64,000 nucleotides of DNA from Burkholderia territorii (GTDB lineage: Bacteria > Pseudomonadota > Gammaproteobacteria > Burkholderiales > Burkholderiaceae). The stretch spans positions 186,001 to 250,000 of the forward strand of contig NZ_CADFEJ010000001.1 in NCBI RefSeq assembly GCF_902833055.1. The letters run 5' to 3'. Position numbers and translations under genes: made by a program. Positions 56,033 through 64,000 of this stretch are shown piece after piece (position 1 is the first letter of the stretch; each line of letters opens with the position of its first letter). The notes beneath the pieces were generated by a model. That model was not told the origin of the DNA. It saw nothing but the letters and a program-made list of their open reading frames with translations, and did no database searches.

Positions 56033-56866
56033 ATGACTGACTCGTTCGACCTCCCGCGCTACTTCGCCCGCATTGGCTACGACGGCCCGGCCGAGCCGAC
56101 GCTCGACGTGCTGCGCCGGCTGCATTTGCTGCACCCGCAGGCGATTCCGTTCGAAAACCTCAATCCGCTGACCGGCGCGCGCGTCGCGCTCGATCTGCCC
56201 GCGATCGTCGACAAGGTGATCGGGCATCGTCGCGGCGGCTACTGCTTCGAACTCAACAAGCTCTTCTACACGGCGCTCACGACGATCGGTTTTCGCGTGA
56301 CGCCGCTGATCGCGCGCGTGCGCTGGATGCGGCCGCCCGAGATCGTCACCGCGCAGACGCACATGCTGCTGTGCATCGATCTCGACGGCGCGGCGTGGCT
56401 CGCGGACATCGGCTTCGGCAGCGCGACGCTGACCGCGCCGCTGCGGTTCGTGCCGGGCGAGCGGCAACTGACACCGCACGGCGCGTTTCGCGTCGTCGGT
56501 GCGCCGGTCGACGGCGAGTTCGACATGCAGTTCGAGATCCCCGACGGCTGGCAGACGACCTACCGCTTCTCGCTGAAGCCCGCCGAGTGGATCGATTACG
56601 AAGCCGCGAACTGGTTCACGTCGACGTATCCCGAATCGATCTTCGTGAACGACCTGATCGCCTGCCGCGTGCTGCCGGAGGGCCGCGCGGCGCTGTTCAA
56701 CACCGTGCTGACGCTGCGCGACGCGGCGGGCGCAGGGCGCACCGTCACCTTCGACGATGCGGCCTCGTGGGGCGCGTGCCTGCGCGACACGATCGGCATC
56801 GACATGGCCGGCTTCGATGTCGACGCGCTGTTCGCGAGAGTGGCAGCGCGGGTGAATCCGGCATAG
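56033..56866 (+). CDS. nat: arylamine N-acetyltransferase
   Basis: This 277-residue NAT has the catalytic triad Cys71 (RRGGYCFELN), His110 (TAQTHMLL) and Asp125 (WLADIGFG). FENLNPLTG near 40 is also typical. It transfers acetyl from acetyl-CoA to arylamines and hydrazines in the cytoplasm. No obvious partner gene is adjacent. The length is normal for the family. Confidence 0.93.
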   Translation: MTDSFDLPRYFARIGYDGPAEPTLDVLRRLHLLHPQAIPFENLNPLTGARVALDLPAIVDKVIGHRRGGYCFELNKLFYTALTTIGFRVTPLIARVRWMRPPEIVTAQTHMLLCIDLDGAAWLADIGFGSATLTAPLRFVPGERQLTPHGAFRVVGAPVDGEFDMQFEIPDGWQTTYRFSLKPAEWIDYEAANWFTSTYPESIFVNDLIACRVLPEGRAALFNTVLTLRDAAGAGRTVTFDDAASWGACLRDTIGIDMAGFDVDALFARVAARVNPA

Positions 56867-56968
56867 GCCCGTATCGAGCGGGGGGCGGCAGCGCGGCCGG
56901 GTGACGACATCCGCCGCGCCGCCGGTTCCGGTGTGCCGATTGACATTTGCCAGCGTGAGGACGCGATC

Positions 56969-57829
56969 ATGACCGATCTCCAGCAGGACGCCCCCGACAG
57001 CACCGCCGCGCGCGTCGCGCTGTGGCGCGCGCTGCACGTCGAACTCGATGCGCCGCCGCACGTGCTCGCCGACGAAGTCGGCCTGCGCCTGCTCGAGCCG
57101 GCGCCCGGCTGGCAGCAGCGCGGCGACATGGATCCGCACTTCACGCGGCCGTTTCGCGCATCGATCGTCGCGCGGGCGCGCTTCATCGAGGATCTCGTCG
57201 TCGAGCAGGCCGCGCGCGGCGTGAGCCAGTATGTGATCCTCGGCGCGGGCCTCGACAGTTTCGTGCAGCGCCGGCCCGAGATGGCGTCGCGTCTGACGGT
57301 CTTCGAGGTGGATCCGCCCGGGCCGCAGGCGTGGAAGCGCCGCCGGCTGACCGAGCTCGGCTTTGGCGTGCCGGACTGGCTGCGGTTCGTACCGGTCGAT
57401 TTCGAGGCGAAGCAGTCTTGGCGCGACGCGCTCGTGCGCGCGGGCTTTGATCGGGCCAAGCCGGCGGTCGTCGTGTCCACCGGCGTCAGCATGTACCTGA
57501 CGCACGATGCGAACGTGGCGGCATTGCGCGAAGTCGCGTCGCTCGCGCCGGGTTCGACGTTCGCGATGACGTTCCTGCTGCCGCTCGAGCTCGCGGATCC
57601 GGACGTGCGTCCAGGGCTGGAAATGGCCGCGAAAGGCGCGCGAGCGAGCGGCACGCCGTTCATCAGCTTCTTCACGCCGGCGGAGATCCGCGCGCTCGCG
57701 ACGCAGGCAGGCTTCGCGCGGGCCGAGCACGTGTCGGCCGAGGAGCTTGCACGGCGCTACTTCGCCGATCGTACGGACGGCCTGCGCCCGCCGGGCAACG
57801 CGGAGGAGTTGCTGGTCGCGACGGTGTGA
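56969..57829 (+). CDS. SAM-dependent methyltransferase (LCMT/Omt-like)
   Basis: This 286-residue class I methyltransferase of the leucine-carboxyl-methyltransferase-like family has VSQYVILGAGLDSFVQR near 89-105, the SAM motif I. FEVDPPGPQAWKR is motif II, and VVSTGVSMYLTHDANVAAL lies later. The true methyl acceptor is unknown. GAGG lies about 10 nt before the ATG at 56969, preferred over the in-frame ATG at 56933. Confidence 0.87.
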   Translation: MTDLQQDAPDSTAARVALWRALHVELDAPPHVLADEVGLRLLEPAPGWQQRGDMDPHFTRPFRASIVARARFIEDLVVEQAARGVSQYVILGAGLDSFVQRRPEMASRLTVFEVDPPGPQAWKRRRLTELGFGVPDWLRFVPVDFEAKQSWRDALVRAGFDRAKPAVVVSTGVSMYLTHDANVAALREVASLAPGSTFAMTFLLPLELADPDVRPGLEMAAKGARASGTPFISFFTPAEIRALATQAGFARAEHVSAEELARRYFADRTDGLRPPGNAEELLVATV

Positions 57830-57853
57830 TCCCGGCGCGACCCGCGGCGACCG

Positions 57854-60800
57854 TCACGCGCGTTCGAGCACGGCCATCTCGCGCACGACCACGAGCAGCA
57901 CCGCGAGGCTTGCGCCGCCCGACGCGCGCAGGTCGGCGAGCAGATGCTCGTAGCGCTGCAGCGCCGCTTCGCGCCGTTCGCGCCACGCATGGACGATCGT
58001 CTCGGGCGCCGTCGAATCGGCCGATTCCGCGAGCGCGCTGGTGGCGAGCGTGCGCTTGAGGCGCGCGACTTCCGCGAGCGCGGCCGCGCGCGCCAGCATG
58101 TCCCAGTGCGTCGGCGTCGGCAGCGTGGCCGCGCGTTCGCCGATCCAACCGTAGTTCAGCAGCGTGCCGAGCGAGAAGTAGACGCCCGCGACCAGTTCGA
58201 GGCTGCGCTCGCAGGTCGCGGCCACTTCCGCGATGTCGAGCAGCGCGGCGGAAATCTCGCCGCTCGCGACGCGCACCGCGAGCGCGCTGTCGACGCCGGC
58301 CTCGACCAGCACGCGCTGTCGCTCGGACAGCGCCGCCAGATCGTCGGCCGGCAGCAGCGACGGCAGCTGCGGCGCAATGCGCTGCACCGCGTCGCGGCAG
58401 CGCGCGATCAAGCCGGCGACGCCGTCGGCTGCCGTGCCCGACTGCAACTGCCGCAAGAACCATAGCGCCGCACGCTCCAAGAGCCGCGCGACGTCGACGA
58501 ACATGCGCGCCTGCACGTCGTCGGCGACGCGGTTGTCGAGCGCGTCGATGTCGCGCCATACCGCATCGAGATCGAACACGTCGCGCGCCATGATGCAGGC
58601 GCGCACGATGTCGCCCGGCTTCGCGTCGGTTTCCTCCATCAGCCGGTGCACGAACGCGCAGCCGACCCGGTTGACGAGCGCGTTGGTCAGGTGCGTCGCA
58701 AGGATCTCGCGGCGCAGCGGGTGACGATGCATCGGTTCGCTGAAGCGCTGTTGCAGCGGCTTCGGGAAATAGTCGACGAGCATCGCGGCGACGAGCGGAT
58801 CCTCGGGCACGTCGGACTCGAGCAGCGCGTCGTACAGCCACATCTTGCTGTACGCGAGCAGCACCGCGCGCTCCGGCGACGTGAGGCCCTGTTTCGCGGC
58901 CTGCCGCTCGGCGATTTCGTCGTCGGTGGGCAGGAACTCGATCACGCGGTTCAAGCGGCCCGCGCGTTCGAGCCAGCGCATCAGGCGCGCTTCGGCGTCG
59001 AGCAGCTCGACGCCGTAGCGGCCGGCGATCGACAGCGCCTGCGTCTGGTAGTAGTTGTCGCGCAGCACGAGCAGCCCGACTTCATCGGTCATTTCCGCGA
59101 GCAGCGCGTTGCGCTGCTTCTCGGTCATCTCGCCGTCGCCGACGACGAGCCCGAGCAGGATCTTGATGTTGACTTCGTGGTCCGAACAATCGACGCCCGC
59201 CGAGTTGTCGATCGCATCGGTGTTGATGCGCCCGCCGCGTTGTGCGAACTCGATGCGGCCGAACTGCGTGAAGCCGAGGTTGCCGCCTTCGCCGACCACC
59301 TTGCAGCGCAGGTCCGCGCCGTTCACGCGTACCGCGTCGTTCGCGCGATCGCCGACCTGCTGGTGCGTTTCGTGCGTCGCCTTCACGTAGGTGCCGATGC
59401 CGCCGTTGTACAGCAGATCGACCGGCGCCTGCAGGATCGCGCGGATCAGCTCGGTCGGCGGCAGTGCGTGTGCGTCGATGCCGAGCGCGGCCTGCACGGC
59501 CGGCGACAGCGGGATCGTCTTCGCGGTGCGCGGGTAGACGCCGCCGCCCGCCGAAATCACGGATGTGTCGTAGTCGGCCCAGCTCGAGCGTTCGAGCGCG
59601 AACATCCGCTGGCGCTCCGCGAAACTCTTCGCCGCATCGGGGTTCGGGTCGAGGAACACGTGCCGGTGATCGAACGCCGCGACGAGGCGGATATGCGGCG
59701 ACAGCAGCATTCCGTTGCCGAACACGTCGCCCGACATGTCGCCGACACCGACCACCGTGAAGTCGGTCGTCTGCGTGTCGATGCCCATCTCGCGGAAGTG
59801 CCGCTTCACCGACTCCCAGGCGCCGCGCGCGGTGATCGCCATCTTCTTGTGGTCGTAGCCGACCGAGCCGCCGGATGCGAACGCGTCGTCGAGCCAGAAG
59901 CCATATTCGTGCGAGATCGCGTTCGCGTAATCGGAGAAGGTGGCCGTGCCCTTGTCGGCCGCGACGACGAGATACGGATCGTCCGGGTCGTGCCGCACCA
60001 CGTCGGGCGGCGGCACGATCGCGTTGCCGGCGAGATTGTCGGTCAGGTCGAGCAGGCCGCGCAGGAATGTCTGGTAGCACGCGACCCCCTCGCGCAGCCA
60101 CGCTTCGCGATCGCTCGGCGGCGGCGGGTTCTTCACGACGAAGCCGCCTTTCGAGCCGACCGGCACGATCACGACGTTCTTCACCATCTGCGCCTTCATC
60201 AGCCCGAGTACCTCGGTGCGGAAATCCTCGCGACGGTCCGACCAGCGCAGCCCGCCGCGCGCGACGCGCCCGCCGCGCAGGTGCACGCCCTCGACGCGCG
60301 GCGAATACACCCAGATCTCGAACATCGGCTTCGGTTCGGGCAGGCCCGGTACTTTCGCCGGATTGAACTTGAACGACAGATACGGCTTCGATTCGCCGTT
60401 CGCGTCGTGCAGGAAATAGTTGGTGCGCACGGTCGCGTTGATCACGCCGAGGAACTGGCGCAGGATCCGGTCCTCGTCGAGGTTCGGCACCTGGTCGAGC
60501 GCCGTCTCGATCGCCTTCAGCAGGTGTTCGACCCGCACGTCGCGCGTGCCGCCGGTGGCCGGGTCGAAGCGCAGCAGGAACAGTTCGACGAGCTGCCGTG
60601 CGATCGCCGGGTTGCCCGTCAGCGCGCGCTCGATGTATGCGTCGCTGAACGTCGAGCCGACCTGCCGCAGGTATTTCGCATACGCGCGCAGGATCGTGAC
60701 CTCGCGCGCGCTCAGATGCGCGCGCAACACGAGGCGGTTGAAGTCGTCGTTCTCGATCCGGCCGCTCCAGATCCGGTCGAACGCGTCCTCGAACAGGCCC

Positions 60801-62692
60801 TTCACGCGCTCGATGTCGAATTCGGTATCGTCCGCGAGTTCGAGGCCGAAGTCGTGCACCCACGCATGCGCGCCGTCCTGCGTCTGGATCCGGTAAGGCC
60901 GCTCCTCGTCGACGCGCACGCCGAGATGCTCGAGCATCGGCAGGCTGCGCGACAGCGCGATCGGGTCGCCCGCGCGGTACACCTTGAAGCGGAATGCGCG
61001 CGCGTCGGCCTCGATCGGGCGGTACAGGTTCATCGCGAGCTGGCCCGATTCCTTCACGCGCTCGATCAACTCGATGTCGCGCACGGCCGTGCGCGCCGGG
61101 TAGTCGTCGCGATAGCCGGCGGGGAACGAGTCCGCATAGCGCTGCAGCAGGCGGTTGCCCTGTTCTTCTCCGAAGGCGTCGAGCAGCGCGTCCGCGAGAT
61201 CGTCCTGCCAGCGGCGCGCGACCTGCACGAGCCGCGTTTCGAGCTCGCGCGTGTCGACGTCGGGCATCGTGCCCGGTTCGGCATGGACGACGAAATGAAT
61301 CCGCGCGATCGCCGATTCCGACAGCAGCGGCGTGAACTCGACGTTTACGCCGTTGTACGCGTCGACGAGCAGCTTCGCGATGCGTCGCCGCAGGTCGGTG
61401 TTGTACTTGTCGCGCGGCACGAACGCGAGGCACGACACGAAGCGGTCGAAGCGGTCGCGCCGCACGAACAGGCGCGTGCGCTGGTGTTCCTGCAGGCGCA
61501 GGATGCCGAGCGCGATGTCGTAGAGCTGGTCTTCGTCGGCCTGGAACAGTTCGTCGCGCGGATAGGTTTCGAGCACCGTCACCAGCGACTTGCCGAGATG
61601 CCCCTTCGGCAGGAAGCCCGCACGCTTCACGATGTTCGCGCATTTTCGGCGCACGATCGGAATATCGTTGTACGAACCGAAATAAGCCGTCGACGTGTAC
61701 AGCCCGATGAAGCGGCGTTCGCCGGTCACCTTGCCGTCGGCGCCGACGAGCTTGACGCCGACGTAGTCGAGATAGCCGGGACGGTGCACGGTCGCGCGCG
61801 AGTTCGCCTTGGTCAGGAAGATCGGCCAGGGGCCGGTGATGATCTCGGCGGCGGCCGGCGGCAGCGGTGTCACGTCGGGCGCGCCAGGCGCGCGCAGCGA
61901 TTCGCGCAGCAGGCCGCAGCCGGAGCCTTCGACGCCTCGCAGGCCGAAGCCCGTGCCGTCCGACACGAGCGCGTAGTCGCGCTGGCCGAGGAACGTGAAG
62001 TGATCGGCGACCATCCACTCGAGGAACGCGCGCGCCTCGATGTCTTCCGCGGTGGATTCGCGGGCCTTCATGTCCTTGATCGTCGCGCGCGCGATGTCGA
62101 CGATCTTCGGCCAGTCCTCGACCGATGCGCGGACGTCGCCGAGCACGCGTGCGATGTCGTCGCGCAGTGTGTCGAGCAGCGCGGCGTCGCCGCAGCGATC
62201 GACTTCGAAATGAATGAACGACGCGAGCTGCGACTGGCCGTCGCCGGGCGTCGCGCCACCGGCATCGACGCGTTCGATTCCGCCGTTGCCGCCGCGCCAG
62301 ATGCGGAACACCGGGTGCAGCGCGGAGTGCAGCGCGAGTCCGAGGCGATTGACGGCCATTGTGACCGAGTCGACCAGGAACGGCATGTCGTCGTTGACGA
62401 TCTCGATCACCGTGTGATCCGAGTGCCAGCCGTGCTGTTCGAGAATCGGGTTGTAGACGCGCAGCCGTTCGCTGCCGGGCACGAATTTCTGGGCGGTCTG
62501 CCAGTGCGCCATCGCGGCGCCGTAGAGGTCGGCGATGCTGCGATTCTGCAGATCGTCGGCGTCGACGAAATCGTAATAATGACGCAGGAACGGTTCGACG
62601 ATCCGGAACGTGGCTTCGGGCAGGCGTCCGCGCGCGAATTCGACGACATCGGAGAGCAGGTGTGCGACGACTTCCTCGTTCTTCGCTTCCAT
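57854..62692 (-). CDS. large NAD-specific glutamate dehydrogenase
   Basis: This 1612-residue enzyme of the GDH-180/NAD-GDH class has a long N-terminal regulatory part (about 1-700, with ACT-like segments such as DDMPFLVDSVTMAVNRLGL). The catalytic core has GGLRWSDRREDFRTEVLGL and VIVPVGSKGGFVVK near 800-840, then the NAD domain and a helical C-terminal extension. It oxidatively deaminates glutamate to 2-oxoglutarate for catabolism. GAGGAGAC lies 6-13 nt before the ATG at 62692, which fixes the start; the frame is open for another 165 codons without support. The length is normal. Confidence 0.94.
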   Translation of the reverse strand: MEAKNEEVVAHLLSDVVEFARGRLPEATFRIVEPFLRHYYDFVDADDLQNRSIADLYGAAMAHWQTAQKFVPGSERLRVYNPILEQHGWHSDHTVIEIVNDDMPFLVDSVTMAVNRLGLALHSALHPVFRIWRGGNGGIERVDAGGATPGDGQSQLASFIHFEVDRCGDAALLDTLRDDIARVLGDVRASVEDWPKIVDIARATIKDMKARESTAEDIEARAFLEWMVADHFTFLGQRDYALVSDGTGFGLRGVEGSGCGLLRESLRAPGAPDVTPLPPAAAEIITGPWPIFLTKANSRATVHRPGYLDYVGVKLVGADGKVTGERRFIGLYTSTAYFGSYNDIPIVRRKCANIVKRAGFLPKGHLGKSLVTVLETYPRDELFQADEDQLYDIALGILRLQEHQRTRLFVRRDRFDRFVSCLAFVPRDKYNTDLRRRIAKLLVDAYNGVNVEFTPLLSESAIARIHFVVHAEPGTMPDVDTRELETRLVQVARRWQDDLADALLDAFGEEQGNRLLQRYADSFPAGYRDDYPARTAVRDIELIERVKESGQLAMNLYRPIEADARAFRFKVYRAGDPIALSRSLPMLEHLGVRVDEERPYRIQTQDGAHAWVHDFGLELADDTEFDIERVKGLFEDAFDRIWSGRIENDDFNRLVLRAHLSAREVTILRAYAKYLRQVGSTFSDAYIERALTGNPAIARQLVELFLLRFDPATGGTRDVRVEHLLKAIETALDQVPNLDEDRILRQFLGVINATVRTNYFLHDANGESKPYLSFKFNPAKVPGLPEPKPMFEIWVYSPRVEGVHLRGGRVARGGLRWSDRREDFRTEVLGLMKAQMVKNVVIVPVGSKGGFVVKNPPPPSDREAWLREGVACYQTFLRGLLDLTDNLAGNAIVPPPDVVRHDPDDPYLVVAADKGTATFSDYANAISHEYGFWLDDAFASGGSVGYDHKKMAITARGAWESVKRHFREMGIDTQTTDFTVVGVGDMSGDVFGNGMLLSPHIRLVAAFDHRHVFLDPNPDAAKSFAERQRMFALERSSWADYDTSVISAGGGVYPRTAKTIPLSPAVQAALGIDAHALPPTELIRAILQAPVDLLYNGGIGTYVKATHETHQQVGDRANDAVRVNGADLRCKVVGEGGNLGFTQFGRIEFAQRGGRINTDAIDNSAGVDCSDHEVNIKILLGLVVGDGEMTEKQRNALLAEMTDEVGLLVLRDNYYQTQALSIAGRYGVELLDAEARLMRWLERAGRLNRVIEFLPTDDEIAERQAAKQGLTSPERAVLLAYSKMWLYDALLESDVPEDPLVAAMLVDYFPKPLQQRFSEPMHRHPLRREILATHLTNALVNRVGCAFVHRLMEETDAKPGDIVRACIMARDVFDLDAVWRDIDALDNRVADDVQARMFVDVARLLERAALWFLRQLQSGTAADGVAGLIARCRDAVQRIAPQLPSLLPADDLAALSERQRVLVEAGVDSALAVRVASGEISAALLDIAEVAATCERSLELVAGVYFSLGTLLNYGWIGERAATLPTPTHWDMLARAAALAEVARLKRTLATSALAESADSTAPETIVHAWRERREAALQRYEHLLADLRASGGASLAVLLVVVREMAVLERA

Positions 62693-62806
62693 GGCGGTCT
62701 CCTCGTCGGGTGGCCATCGGCTGCTGCGTCTGTGCCGCATTATATGCGCCGATTGCGTGACAACGCGATGTGCGAGCGCACAACGCGTAGCGAGGAAGGG
62801 AAGCCG

Positions 62807-62835
62807 CGTGCAACGCCGGCGCTGGGCGTTGCACG
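62807..62835 (-). terminator. strong hairpin after the right-edge gene cluster
   Basis: CGTGCAACGCC and GGCGTTGCACG form a perfect 11-bp stem with a 7-nt loop, 7 nt after the stop codon of the minus-strand gene at 62842. No T run follows, so it may be a Rho-assisted terminator or a transcript-stabilising hairpin. Confidence 0.45.
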
Positions 62836-62841
62836 GGGGCG

Positions 62842-63063
62842 TCAGGCCAGGTCCGGCGGTTTCAGCTCGGGGTGTCGCGCGTAGAGCGGATTCATGAAGT
62901 CGATCAGCATCGTGGTCAGCAGTTGCGATACGAATTCGCGATAGGCGACGAATTCCGACTCCGGACACGATGCCTTGACTTCCAGCAGGGAGCGATCCAG
63001 GTCGGCTCCCATTTGCAAGATCATGTCGTTGAGAACACTTGCGATTTGCTTGTCTGAGATCAC
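62842..63063 (-). CDS. small helical protein of unknown function
   Basis: This 73-residue protein starts with GTG at 63063, 8 nt after AAGGG. It is acidic and helical (IASVLNDMILQMGADLDRSL), with a membrane-like but charged middle and Pro-rich end (HPELKPPDLA). It lies 12 bp after the Cys-rich gene and is probably the last gene of that operon. No family is recognised; a small immunity or chaperone-type protein would fit the size, but there is no direct evidence. Confidence 0.6.
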   Translation of the reverse strand: MISDKQIASVLNDMILQMGADLDRSLLEVKASCPESEFVAYREFVSQLLTTMLIDFMNPLYARHPELKPPDLA

Positions 63064-63075
63064 TTGTTCGCCCTT

Positions 63076-63354
63076 TTAGCATCCCGCCAACGCATTGCAG
63101 CTGTTGACGCAGTTCCAGAACTTGAATCCGAAGTTGCCGGTGGGCAAAGTCATTGCCGAGCATTTTGCTCTGCACATTGCTCGCCATTGCGCACAGGCCG
63201 ACGTGTGTCGGGGTTCCGGTGTCGTGTCGAGTGCGCGCGCACTGGCCACGGGACCGAGGAAAATGAAGTTCGCTGACTCTCGTTTCGTCGTATAGACGAC
63301 AGCCAGGTCGTCCGAAAATACTAACTCGGCGTCAATTGCTTGCTGACCTGTCAT
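63076..63354 (-). CDS. cysteine-rich small protein of unknown function
   Basis: This 92-residue protein has five Cys, plus His and Trp, in its C-terminal half (SACAQWRAMCRAKCSAMT, then FWNCVNSCNALAGC; six Cys in all). They could form disulfides or bind metal. There is no signal peptide and no clear ribosome site; its ATG at 63354 lies 21 bp after the upstream gene, so translation may be coupled. Codon use is less GC3-biased than neighbours such as the glutamate dehydrogenase. Confidence 0.5.
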   Translation of the reverse strand: MTGQQAIDAELVFSDDLAVVYTTKRESANFIFLGPVASARALDTTPEPRHTSACAQWRAMCRAKCSAMTLPTGNFGFKFWNCVNSCNALAGC

Positions 63355-63375
63355 CTGACAAGTCGTCGTTGCCGG

Positions 63376-63954
63376 TCATGTCGTCACGCGATAGACATGC
63401 TCCCGACTGGAAGATTTCATCTTTCCGGTCAGCCGGCATTTGCCGATATTGATGGAAACGTCCACGAGGTTTGGGGCGATCTGCAGTTGCATCGCGGTAC
63501 CCGAAACCACCGTGGACCACTTTCCCGGACGGATCTCTTCTTGAACCTTGTGGCGAGACCGGTAGGGCTTTGCGACAAAGCTCGTGGTGTCGCCGTCGAT
63601 GCTCAGCATCACACCGATCGATTGACTGCTCGTCTCCTGAATTCCGATCGTGATGTCGGACGAAATCGACGTCCCCGGAATATACTCGGTGCCGGTTGGA
63701 CCGTTTCGTTGATCGTAGACGATGTACCCTGAAATATTGTTCTTGTTTCCGTAGACGATTAGAAAACGTTCTTGGGATACCTTGACGATTTTGTAGTCTG
63801 TACCGTTTTCGACCGCTTCCCATATCCGCACGGCAAGCGAAGGAGTTGGTCTGACGGATTCAATTGCCAACGAGCTTCCGAAGCCGGTGCTCGAGAAGGA
63901 AATCAAAGAAAACAGCAGCGCAGCAAAATAGCCTTTGAGTGTCGTGATTTTCAT
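63376..63954 (-). CDS. exported protein of unknown function
   Basis: This 192-residue protein has a signal peptide (GYFAALLFSLISFSSTGFGS). The mature part is predicted beta-rich (YKIVKVSQERFLIVYGNKNN, ISGYIVYDQRNGPTGTEYIP) with one Cys near the end (INIGKCRLTGK). Codon use is clearly more AT-rich than the rest of the window. ATG 63954 follows AGG at about 9 nt; a TTG at 63969 is less likely. It heads a three-gene minus-strand run whose upstream part lies outside the window. No family is recognised. Confidence 0.62.
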   Translation of the reverse strand: MKITTLKGYFAALLFSLISFSSTGFGSSLAIESVRPTPSLAVRIWEAVENGTDYKIVKVSQERFLIVYGNKNNISGYIVYDQRNGPTGTEYIPGTSISSDITIGIQETSSQSIGVMLSIDGDTTSFVAKPYRSRHKVQEEIRPGKWSTVVSGTAMQLQIAPNLVDVSINIGKCRLTGKMKSSSREHVYRVTT

Positions 63955-64000
63955 GGCGTTGGCCTGCAATGATGGGTTGAAGATCGGCTCGGTCTTGATT

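Noticed and set aside
58646-62884. 1412-codon plus-strand frame opposite glutamate dehydrogenase
   Set aside because: It is the antisense mirror of a clearly recognised 1612-residue enzyme.
62693-63187. N-terminal extension of glutamate dehydrogenase
   Set aside because: The extension overlaps two other genes and lacks a ribosome site; a strong one precedes ATG 62692.

Overview
The window reads as a Burkholderia-type betaproteobacterial chromosome, most likely the Burkholderia cepacia complex. GC is very high with strong GC3 bias, and it carries IclR-controlled aromatic catabolism genes, OmpC-like Burkholderia porins and a 1.6-kb-aa NAD-glutamate dehydrogenase. It has no rRNA, tRNA, CRISPR array or intact insertion sequence. 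Names below come from motifs read by eye; no database search was run.

Positions 1-32029 hold one large secretion and signalling locus. It contains the 3' part of a giant two-partner-secretion exoprotein (DUF3739 type), a secreted PstS-like phosphate-binding protein with a decayed partial copy beside it, and scattered type II secretion genes (gspF, gspC, gspH, gspK). A three-gene cell-surface signalling set follows: an STN/TonB-C protein, an ECF sigma factor and a FecR-type anti-sigma factor. Next to it are a lone DUF4880 domain gene and a divergent pair made of an unknown protein and a degenerate IS4-type transposase fused to a Phd/YefM-like domain. A long forward operon then encodes the TpsB transporter, a DUF2341-LamG-ExbB fusion, ExbD, TonB, a Porin_5-type outer membrane protein, a coiled-coil protein, a YbjN-like protein, TonB-C-like proteins, a parvulin PPIase, small secreted proteins and an HtrA homologue lacking the catalytic histidine. 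As I recall it, this gene content matches the phosphate-starvation PUMA3 region of Pseudomonas aeruginosa (vreAIR, hxc, lapA, pdtA/phdA/pdtB, exbB2/exbD2). The likely logic is that phosphate limitation plus surface signalling switches on export of the adhesin and phosphate-scavenging proteins. Candidate PHO boxes support this weakly.

Positions 32299-48391 hold a catabolic island: an IclR regulator, a divergent porin, and a tight forward operon. The operon encodes a Rieske ferredoxin, a small HTH-like protein, a ring-hydroxylating oxygenase alpha subunit, an SDR, a cupin, an alpha/beta hydrolase, a second IclR, a second SDR, a TPP enzyme, an aspartate dehydrogenase-like enzyme, an aldehyde dehydrogenase, an extradiol (VOC) dioxygenase, a ferredoxin reductase and an MFS importer. 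Two perfect TGTTCC-N6-GGAACA palindromes lie just downstream of the predicted starts of the porin and operon promoters. They are probably operators for the two nearly identical IclR regulators. The substrate is unknown, but an aromatic ring, possibly amino-substituted, is expected.

Positions 48392-64000 are mixed housekeeping and accessory genes: a PPC/DUF296 protein, a DUF2252 gene with two compensating frameshifts, an NRAMP-related transporter with altered metal motifs, a 36-residue membrane peptide, a universal stress protein, an amidase, an arylamine N-acetyltransferase, a methyltransferase and the large NAD-glutamate dehydrogenase. At the right edge is a more AT-rich run of unknown secreted or cysteine-rich genes that may mark the start of an island.
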